From: Bathynomus jamesi
Taxonomy: Eukaryota; Arthropoda; Malacostraca; Isopoda; Cirolanidae
DNA: 64,000 bases
Reading direction: 5' to 3'
NCBI GenBank assembly: GCA_023014485.1
Contig: JAJOZX010001859.1
Span: forward strand, 740,782-804,781
Made by a program: the position numbers and the translations under genes. Each line of letters opens with the position of its first letter. The first letter of the stretch is position 1. Shown in pieces: positions 56,238 through 64,000 of the stretch. Below the pieces are notes generated by a model. The model was given only the letters and a program-made list of their open reading frames with translations. It had not been told where the DNA came from and did not search any database.

Positions 56238-56717
56238 GGCAGGTCAACTGTAAACAAGGATTACACGAAAAACATTGTCCTCCCATATAACAAAAACTTG
56301 AAAGGGCTTAAGAAAACTTGTCAGAGAATAGGCACTAATGTGGCATTCAAATATAATAACTTCATAAATGATATGTTAATAAGGAACAAACCTAAGGACG
56401 AAAAAGACACAATGTGTATATTACCATGTAAAGAATGTCCTGATAATGTATACGTGGGAGAAACGGGAAGGAACCTCAGTAAGAGAATTTATGAGCACAA
56501 GATAGATGCGATGGTGGGGAATGAAAAATGTGCAGTATTCTGTCGTGTTAAGGACTATAATCATGTAATAGATTTCATTAATTGTAACTTTGTTTTCAAA
56601 TCTAATAATTATGTTAAGCGTAGAATTGTTGAATCTAGTCTTATAGGCTCTACACAAAATTTGAATCTATCCGATGGTCAATTCTCTTTTAACAAAATTA
56701 AATTAAGAATTTTGTAA
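56238..56717 (+). pseudogene. PLE 3 GIY-YIG endonuclease domain
   Basis: Open frame from 56298: linker GTNVAFKYNNFINDML, then MCILPCKECPDNVYVGETGR (zinc Cys pair and a GIY-YIG-type core), LSKRIYEHKIDA with the catalytic Arg, HVIDF, and VKRRIVESSLI with the catalytic Glu. Ends with a normal stop. This domain nicks the target DNA in PLE integration. The domain looks intact, but it is separated from its RT by the inversion. Confidence 0.85.
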
Positions 56718-56986
56718 CATTACCCTCCAAAAATCCCCAGGCAACACAAATACATCCATCAGGTCAAAGCTGCGTCGGAGGGGGTCACTTAATTATCCTC
56801 TGAGAAGAGAATGGGAAGGTTCAGTCAGCGAATCCCTGATAATTAACTTCCAGGTGTGTATATAAACTCTGTTCACTGTTTATACGGTCATTACCAATTG
56901 AGAAGGGCTCGCGAGGAGCAGAAACTGTACTGGTGTTAAGAAATAAAAATTTACGTCTTCCTGAAGAGTGGTTTCCTTCTCTCTTC

Positions 56987-56990
<4 letters not shown>

Positions 56991-57021
<31 letters not shown>
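56991..57021. repeat. CT/TA microsatellite
   Basis: Short (CT)n then (TA)n. Confidence 0.9.
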
Positions 57022-57023
<2 letters not shown>

Positions 57024-57297
57024 GCGTCGCTGCCTACGAATCCATCAGCCTCGGGATCAAAACCCGGTGACGGCAGGCGACGCGCAGCAAAACCCAGCTG
57101 TTCATCCTTCTACACAATAAAAAAAAATTGGTTGGTAGATAAATGGGTACTTGGGTCGCCTCGTGGTTAAAACGCTGGGCTGCTGGTGAGGCGTGGTTTG
57201 GATCCCACGTTAAACTGTAGGTCTAAGGTGGAGTGACAATCATGACCTTCGTCAGAATGAACAATTCGGGCGGAAGCAAAACCAAGGTTAACCAAGG
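57022..57297 (+). repeat. Composite SINE with two tRNA-like modules, copy 3
   Basis: GCGTCGCTGCCTACGAATCC..GGGATCAAAACCC, then GCCTCGTGGTTAAAACGC and GGTTTGGATCCCAC, and the shared tail GACCTTCGTCAGAATGAA. First box A partly missing. Confidence 0.7.
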
Positions 57298-57424
57298 TAT
57301 AATGAAAGATGAATCATTACTAGTCACTGTTCATGATTTTAAATACAAATTAATCGTCAGGAGTGCTTGATGACTGACCGTTTATAATCTCGATGAAAAT
57401 TCTAGTCTCAGTGTACCACATACT

Positions 57425-58335
57425 CTGTGAAAACATTCCTTGAACCGTAACCACTCGTTTATGTTCCCTCAGAAAGGTGTATACTCGTATTCATTTACGA
57501 ACTTTGCCTGTTATTTCCGTACCTTTCAATTTTTGAAATATTATTTCAGGGTCGCGCTTATCAAATGCTTTGGCAAAATCTATGTATATGACATCGCAGC
57601 CTACATTGTTTTCCAGAGCATCAGTGATATTACTATAGTGATTAATCACTTGTGATTGGCGTGATCTACCACCCTTGAACCTATGTTACTTCTCAGTGAA
57701 TTTTAATTTTTCTTCTAGATATTCGTGGGTTATTTCTTTTGACGAATCATTCAGATATTTTGGTCAGATGTGATATCAGAGAGACAAATCTGTAGTGTTT
57801 TGCTATTGATCTGCCTCTACCTTTGACAATAAGAACATTGTTTGACCCTTTTCAATATGTTCGATATTTCTCCTATGTTCAGTGATCTCCATTATAAATA
57901 CAGACGTTTTACTCTCTCATCTTTACATGTTTTGATGAGGGCAGCATTTCTTTTGTCTGAACCTGCTGCTGAGTTTGATTTCATTTCTTTCTGTACTTCA
58001 TAGGCTTTAATTAGAGCTGGTTAATATTTTCTTGTTTAGTGGTGATCACTTTTCTTTAATTATTGTTGATGCTGTTAACTAATTTGTTCGTTATTCTCTT
58101 TATTTTATGAAAAAGATTCGTTTTCTGGTTTGGAATTTGCCTTTCCCTTTTCCCGTTTCCAAGGCATATTTCTTTCAAACTGTCATCACCTTCCGTTTTG
58201 TTTATAAGTATGTTTTTCCACTCGGTCTTCGTTATATCAGTTTTAATTCCATCCCAATTTGTTGTCTTTGAGGTGAAATTAAAGTGTTCAAATTTCTCAC
58301 CTTTCGATATGTCGGATTTTGTGCATTAGGTATTT
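57425..58335 (-). pseudogene. LINE-2-type ORF2 relic
   Basis: Minus strand, several frames: TTNWDGIKTDITKTEW (about 58260), MKSNSAAGSDKRNAALIK (about 57985), SLISHLTKISE (about 57765), and SQVINHYSNITDALENNVGC with VIYIDFAKAFDKRDPEII (57550-57665), then YTFLREHKRVVTV. These are RT motifs in the same order as the 44525-46820 element. Many stops. Confidence 0.75.
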
Positions 58336-58742
58336 GTAATGCTTGCGGGTTTTTTCAACATAATTGTAGTGAAACTTTACCGTAAGGGGTAAGCGAATGA
58401 CTCTCAGCTTATGGGGGTGTGCAAACGTGAGGAAAGTTTTATTACACATTATGTTTATGACTTTGACTCATTTCCCAGCCAGCGCATAAAGAAAGAATAA
58501 GCTACTAAACACATTTTGTGCAAAGAGTTTTTTCTGATATTGTAATGTATGGTTTAAATTTTACAATATCTTATAGAAGAACCAACCATAACTAGCGTTT
58601 ATTCTTTTTAACTTCAAACCGCCAACTCTAGTCACTCTACAGTACGATACGATCAACAATATATACGATTTGAAAACGGTGCTTAACGAGGCCGTGAACA
58701 CAGTTAATTTTATGAAGGCTCAACACTGAACTCAAACATCTT
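58336..58742. other. No recognised feature
   Basis: AT-rich, no ORF of interest. Confidence 0.5.
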
Positions 58743-59490
58743 TTCAGTGCTTTGTGGTGAGATGGGAAGCGAGTATCAAAGTCTTTTACATACTGAGATC
58801 TGCTGGTTGTCCAGGGGGAAGGTTTTTACTCGTCTTTTTGAACTTGAAGATAATACTTGGCTTCAACTGTTAGCTTATTTGTCGGGCATTTCTCGACTCA
58901 ACGAATTTAAGTTTGGACTACAAGGCTTGAGTGCAACCATCTTCCATCTGCATGATAAAACGGGGGCAATGATTAAAAAAATACAACTTCAGAGACGCTG
59001 TTGTTACGCGAATACTTCCCAAAAATGGGTGACGACTACTTCTGAGTTTGGAACCCATTTAAGTTTTTGGAAAATACTTCGTTAAGTAATTTGTCACTAA
59101 AAGAACAGGAGCTCCAGGCCATCTCTGCTGACACTCGGCTGAAATTAGAGTTTGAGCAGATGCCTTTGAATGACGTTTGGATGATGAGATTTACTGTGTA
59201 TGTAGAATTTGCAAAGAAAGCTCACATACCTCTTTGAGACGATTTTCGACAATGGCAACTATCAAGAGAAAATATCTCCAAAAGTCTATTAACCCTTTAA
59301 GGCCGGAATTTTTTGTAGGATTAAGTTATGAATGCGTATATTTGAAACGCTACCAATTTGTACCGGTCATGCTGAAAGGGTTCATATGGAAAAATGACTT
59401 ACGACTTAATCTTTCACTATTGGTCCCCACTATTACGGAAATGTGCGAAGAACCAGGCTCATCAGGCTCACTGAATATAATATGTAATTA
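58743..59490 (+). pseudogene. hAT transposase C-terminal half (ZBED/GTF2IRD2-like type)
   Basis: MGSEYQSLLHTEICWLSRGK, VFTRLFELEDN, LAYLSGISRLNEFKFGLQGL and IFHLHDKTGAMIKKIQL match the middle of hAT transposases. RLKLEFEQMPLNDVWMM follows at 59130, FVGLS and EMCEEPGSSGSL later. The catalytic Asp region upstream is absent, and the dimerisation end is broken by a TTAA MITE at 59293-59380. No termini found. Confidence 0.75.
59293..59380. mobile_element. 88-bp piggyBac-type MITE, copy 2
   Basis: Left TTAA (59289-59292) with CCCTTTAAGGCCGGAA; right GCTGAAAGGG followed by TTCA, a one-base change from TTAA. Same length and interior (TTTTTTGTAGGATTAAG) as 15005-15092. Confidence 0.8.
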
Positions 59491-59509
59491 GCGCAAACTA
59501 TTATTTTTA

Positions 59510-61128
59510 CCAATAAAATCTTAAAAAAACATCATGCCTCTTTTTTAATTAAATATTTTATAGAGGTATGTGGGGATTTCAATTTTCCTCAAGAAGTACT
59601 TGGTTTCAAAAGAGTTGGAATCGCTGCCGTAAAGGGTATAAATATATGCTATTAAGCTGCTATTGTTTGTGAAAATTAATTCTGGACATTTGCCTTTCCT
59701 TGCTAACAGAGATAACAAATTTTGCTTGCTCTCGTCCTTCCTTTGTTCTGCCTTTTATTAATTCACGTGAATGCTCTTTCCATATCTTTCACATTTTATA
59801 AAAGGAAAATTGAAGTATCCCAAAAGTATTATTTTGGATGTTGGGGTCTTAAAGTTTTATAATAAGTTTTTTTTTTGTTTTACTTATACTTTCAATAAGC
59901 AATGAAGTTTTCTCGGGTTATTTATTTATACAGCACTGATGATATCAAATTTATTTTTTGAATTTTCACTGCCAAACTGTCAACAGAAACCATTTGATAC
60001 ATTTAATGCTATATCTGCTGTATTATTTTAATTAATATGCACACTACACCCATCCCACTGTCCCCGCTTCTGTCAGATCTTAAAATAATATAATTTTTAT
60101 TTGCATTTCTCTGTTATTAGTACAGTAAGGCAGTTTTCACATTTGAAGTGTCTCCATTAAGCATTGCAGGTTTGAATTCATTTCTGACTTGGTTTCTTTT
60201 AGGGATACGACCTTGTGTAAAGAACCTTCTTGGTCGCACACCATGTGAAGCGCTCCGTGCGACAGTGATGAGCCCGCCATGGCCCCCAAAATCGGTTTTC
60301 TATGGTACCAGAAAGGTCTTTCCATTGTCTATCATAATACACGGTCTCGTCTTTATCGCCTAGTAATTTTCCATTGTTTTAGAATGGGGGGGGTGAGCCA
60401 TGTGCTCAACTTTAAAACTTTAACGCGTGTTTTATCGAAACGTAAATTTGGAGCGCTTCGTATGTTTGCGAGTAATATTTTAATCCTTTTCTTTACTTTC
60501 AGTTTTGTGGAAATGTCAACTCTGCTTCACCTTACCCGTTTCATTGCCCGGTTGTCCCCTATGAACTGTCTTGCTATTTGTCTTGTCTCGGTAGGTTCTG
60601 CTTCGACAATTTCCAAACGGTCTGCTTTGCGGTGTATGTTAATGCATGCGAATCCTGGGTGGAACCATCTCTGGTTGTATACTTTGAGTGATTTTTATTA
60701 CTGTAGTTCTATTGTTTCTGGCATGTGGGTAAAATTTTCTTTCTGATTTTCAGTTTCTCTCATACGGGTGAATTTTCTGAATTCATTTACTGGTTTAATG
60801 CTAAAAGTGTTTCTTGGAAGATGGTGGAAGAAGCAGATTTCATCGTATTTACTTTCATTGTCTGTACTATGATTGATTTTTGTTTTATCAGTTCTCTGTT
60901 TTATCACTTTTGTTTTCCTTGTTTCTTTCGGCTAATGTCATTACAACTCCTTAGTTGTCTCTTTTGTTGGTGCCATTTCATTGTCTTTTTGGTTGCATGG
61001 AGCACTTCAAAGGAATTTACCATTTTCGCGCAAACCATTCACAACTTATTTCGGGCAAACGTTTTTCATTTCATAAGCGACTTAGCTTCCTGTAATCTGA
61101 TTTCATACACATATGATCATATGGGTGA

Positions 61129-61130
<2 letters not shown>
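59510..61130. other. Long AT-rich stretch without recognised gene
   Basis: ORFs at 60279-60746 and 60725-61240 are hydrophobic and T-rich, resembling translated AT-rich DNA rather than genes; no motif recognised on either strand. Confidence 0.5.

Positions 61131-61222
<92 letters not shown>
61131..61222. repeat. Long TA microsatellite
   Basis: About 46 TA units. Confidence 0.95.
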
Positions 61223-61225
<3 letters not shown>

Positions 61226-61239
61226 AGTGCATATATATA

Positions 61240-61500
61240 GTGTTCAATGAGCGCATCAATCTGACTCTTGTTTTCTGGGGGAACTGCGGTTGCAGACCCA
61301 CTACTTCCAGGCTTGTCGTCAGCGGTTTTTCCGCTCTTGAAACGCTTTGCCCAACGTCTAACGATGTTCACATCAACAGTAGAGTCGCCATACACATTGT
61401 TTAAACGCCTATGAATATCCGCTGGAGAAACTTCGTCTGCAGTAAGAAATTCAATAACTGTTCTCTGCTTCGTTTGCACATCTGGTGAGGCAGCCATTTT
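61240..61500 (-). pseudogene. Mariner transposase N-terminal domain
   Basis: Minus strand from the internal MAASPDVQTKQRTVIEFLTA: a helix-turn-helix with VSPADIHRRLNNVYGDSTVD and IVRRWAKRFKSGK, then a GSSGSATAV linker. It ends at the TA tract. The catalytic domain is missing. Confidence 0.8.
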
Positions 61501-61611
61501 GACAGCGTGGTGTATTGTTGTCACGTGACCGATCACAGCACCGCTCAACTTAAAATAGGAGGGAGATACAAACCTTTCATTGTGATCTCGCGTAGCTTTC
61601 CTACGACGCTT

Positions 61612-61935
61612 TGGTTACAAACTCTCGTATATACACAGATCAGTTGAATGGGACCTTTTAAAACCAAATTGATTAGGAGACGTCCATAAATAATCGTTTA
61701 GCAAAAGTTTCTCACATAATTCTGAGAAGCAGAAGGCAACAGCAATAGGCCCGTAGTTATCGATGGATAGAATGTCCCCATAATTATTTTTGATTGATAA
61801 GGGCAAGAGTATAACTGCAAGAGTATAACTGCGAGTAAGCGTGGGTGAAAACACTAATGAGATGTATGCGTTGAATGCTCATTTGACAGGTCATCTAAAC
61901 CTGGTGAGGCGCCTGTCCTGTCTTTAACTCTTTAT
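61612..61935 (-). pseudogene. CR1/L2-like LINE, copy D (RT fragment)
   Basis: NNYGDILSIDNYGPIAVAFC, FSELCEKLLLNDYLWTSPNQ and FGFKRSHSTDLCI match RT blocks of copies A and B, more diverged. Confidence 0.8.
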
Positions 61936-62245
61936 ACACAGGTTTAACTGCAGATTGAAACGGTTAAGTAACTACAGTACCTATAATGAATGAAAAGCTC
62001 GTGCGCTGCCAAAATTCTTTCAGTCATTTAATGTAATACTAGGTTGCTCAAAAGTTTTAAATGATTATAAATCTTTAATTTGAATTTTACTCTCGTAAGA
62101 AAGAAAGTAGGAGGAAAAAACTTGCTTTAGGTTAAATATTTTCTACTTTAGTTAAGAAAACAGATACCGTCATAATTAAAATTTATAAGTACCAAATATA
62201 GATTTTACTTCTTTTTTGCGTGTATTTTATATAAATACATTAAAC

Positions 62246-62426
62246 TAGGCTTACCATACGTCCCGATTTGACCGGGACAGTCCCGGTTTTGAGCTTTTGT
62301 CCCGGCGTCCCGGCCTGCTTGTAATTCTGTCCCTGTTTATAATTGTAACAATTTAAACCGGGACAGAATTACAAGCCGGCTGGGACGCCGGGACAAGAGC
62401 TCAAATCGGGACGTATGGTAAGCCTA
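62246..62426. mobile_element. 181-bp foldback hAT MITE
   Basis: TAGGCTTACCATACGTCCCG and its inverse at the ends, arms of about 80 bp (GTCCCGGCGTCCCGGC / GCTGGGACGCCGGGAC) round a short centre. Perfect 8-bp duplication CATTAAAC (62238-62245, 62427-62434). Confidence 0.9.
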
Positions 62427-62434
62427 CATTAAAC

Positions 62435-63084
62435 TTTAAATAGCTCTCGTTCCATAATTAGGCCTACTGAGTACCGTATTTTTAAAAAAAAACTGTAATA
62501 ATGTTATCCATCCATCCAAGGTTTACATTAAGGGAGGTTAAAAAGAGAGTAAACCGAGACTTAAAAAGTGAAGTAGCTTAATTTTGTTTAAGATTTTCTC
62601 GCTACGACTTTCTGAACGCACGGGTTATTATGGAAAATTTAGTGTTTTCATGCCAATCTCACCAAATTTGAAGGGTAATTTAATTTTGGGAAGCAAGTTG
62701 GGCATGCCTAATATTTTTATGTAACTGTCCACAAGTGGATGGAGAAGTGGTAACTAAATAATTTTATTAAAAAATGTCTCAAGAATTGACTTTGCTAACT
62801 ACACAAATTCTCATTGATTTGCAGGACATAGATGTTTAGACAGAGGTTTGGATGACACATAAAAACTTCCGAAAGGTGAAGTAACAGTTCAACTTTAAAG
62901 ACTTTTGTCAGGCCCCAGAAAATTTTTGCCTTAGGGATTATGATATGGAAGGGTACTAAATAAAGCAAGAGATGACAATTCTGTCTGGAAAATTTGGCAG
63001 GTTGCTGAAGTGGTCTGAGTTTCAGTTGCAACAGTTTTCAGATCTGTCAGTTTACTGTAGTATCGTTGGGGATGTAGGGACCGA
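62435..63084. other. No recognised feature
   Basis: AT-rich, no gene. Confidence 0.5.
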
Positions 63085-63450
63085 AGATATTTTAGATTTT
63101 TCAGGCTTCAGTAGTATGGTTTCGCTGCTTTTGCTTTGGAGTTTACGGTATCATGGATACGCTACATTAAAATAATATTTTTGAGATATTAGCTAAATAT
63201 GGCTAATAGGTTTTCGGAACATACAGCTAACAGTTTTGAGATTTTGAGTTTACAGTTGGATAGATGAGCTACATTGGACTAATTTTTATACTTGAAAGTT
63301 TTCATCTGCACTGAACTAATATTTTTGAGATTTCGAAATTTCCAGTAGTATGGATGTGCTACAGGTGACTAATATTTTTTAGATTAAATATTTAACACTA
63401 GTATGGACGGACTGGGAGGAGTAATATTTATGAGATTTTAATGTAATATA
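63085..63450. repeat. Degenerate tandem repeats
   Basis: AGTATGGAT..GCTACA..ACTAATATTTTTGAGATT recurs about four times at roughly 80-110 bp spacing, strongly diverged. Confidence 0.5.
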
Positions 63451-63454
63451 CTAG

Positions 63455-64000
63455 GGCCACTCAATATATTTTGCCCCACCCTTTTTTCTTAGGTAAATAA
63501 TAGGCCATGGGGCTGAAATGTCTTTTGGGCCGTAAGTTTGAACTTTCTGCACTTCACATAACCATTTTTCCAGTTTGAATCTCCCCTCCTCGTATAAAAC
63601 CGCTTTTAAACGCCCTTCTATAAAACCAATGGTTAACGCAGTTTCGAAATGGCGTCTGACAGTGATGTGCGTCGTAAACAGAGGGTTGTTATCGAGTTCT
63701 TAGCCACAGAGAAGGAAACATTTGGAAATATTCACAATGTCTACAAAGCGTTTACGAAGATGCTGTTGGTGATCGAAGCACAGTTGGACGCTGGTCTAAA
63801 CGTGTGAGATCATCGGAGAGAGGGAGAGCTAGCCTCGATGATGAGCCATGCAGCGGTCGCCCGGCATCGGCTGTGACATCTCACACTGTGCAACGTGCTA
63901 ACAGCATCATTCGATCAAATCGGCGCGTCACATACAAGGAGCTAACACTGGAGCTAGGAATTAGTGAAGGAATTGTGAATACGATAATTCAGCAACTGGA
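63455..64000 (+). mobile_element. Mariner, 5' part (runs off window)
   Basis: A possible terminal repeat at 63455 (GGGCCACTCAATATATTTTG), then a transposase start at 63649 (MASDSDVRRKQRVVIEFLA). Blocks VGRWSKRVRSSERGRASLDD, EPCSGRPASAVTS and VTYKELTLELGISEGIVNTI appear in two further frames. A small deletion with a frameshift lies near 63745. Confidence 0.75.

Larger units (their letters stand above)
55787..56990 (+). mobile_element. Penelope-like element 3 with inverted 5' part
   Basis: The plus part 56238-56990 holds the GIY-YIG domain and 3' end. The minus part 56215-55790 holds the preceding RT end. The two parts share about 75 bp (55795-55870 and 56238-56312, inverted). A 3' terminus with GGCTCGCGAGGAGC and GAAACTG at 56905-56935 matches 37036-37238. 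Confidence 0.82.

Noticed and set aside
60279..61240. Membrane protein genes
   Set aside because: Hydrophobic translations of T-rich DNA; one runs into a TA microsatellite. No motif or conservation evidence.

Overview
The window looks like animal nuclear DNA made almost entirely of transposable elements (TEs) and simple repeats. I found no convincing host gene, rRNA or true tRNA. The organism is probably an arthropod, with crustacean or chelicerate most plausible. The reasons are long dinucleotide and trinucleotide microsatellites, several DD41D-type Tc1/mariner elements, Penelope-like elements (PLEs) with GIY-YIG domains, CR1/L2-type LINEs, and two hAT-like transposase families that I remember mainly from arthropod genomes. 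This is inference; no single-copy gene fixes the species.

Layout. 1-3588: a Ty3/gypsy element entering from the left edge with its 3' LTR, next to a DD41D mariner remnant (to 4375). 4432-6245: a decayed PLE between inverted terminal repeats. 6306-12535: two SINE types, a Tc1-like relic with ~230-bp inverted repeats (7816-9775), a MITE inside a CA tract, a LINE 3' end and a palindromic repeat. 12780-19660: an old minisatellite field with ~45-bp units, split by a LINE (copy A, minus strand) that itself carries a hAT MITE and an 88-bp TTAA MITE. The same field holds two foldback MITEs bracketing a duplicated segment. 19960-23966: the fullest copy of that LINE (copy B). 24936-25175: a large palindrome. 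25470-27975: a mariner relic split by a PLE with a 12-bp target duplication. 28514-30977: LINE copy C and an almost complete DD41D mariner.

31114-36198: a full-length Ty3/gypsy element on the minus strand, with LTRs that look identical by eye apart from one base, a tRNA-type primer binding site and a 4-bp target duplication. 36246-40134: a MITE, an inverted PLE-terminus pair and two further DD41D mariners back to back. 40187-46820: LINE-2 fragments, hAT termini and a hAT-like transposase fragment. 47335-52486: the most interesting element. It is a hAT-like transposon with a 19-bp perfect TIR and an 8-bp target duplication, encoding a transposase family I know only as 'hypothetical proteins', and it is interrupted by a CR1-type LINE. 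54532-57297: a DD34D mariner, and a PLE whose 5' part is inverted as in twin priming. 57420-64000: a LINE-2 relic, a hAT transposase with a nested TTAA MITE, mariner N-termini, and a 181-bp foldback hAT MITE with a perfect 8-bp target duplication.

The genes do not form a pathway. They are independent selfish elements, and nested insertions supply many of the boundaries because other copies in the window act as empty sites. Most coding regions are frameshifted. Several shifts fall in short homopolymers, so some may be sequencing errors rather than true decay.
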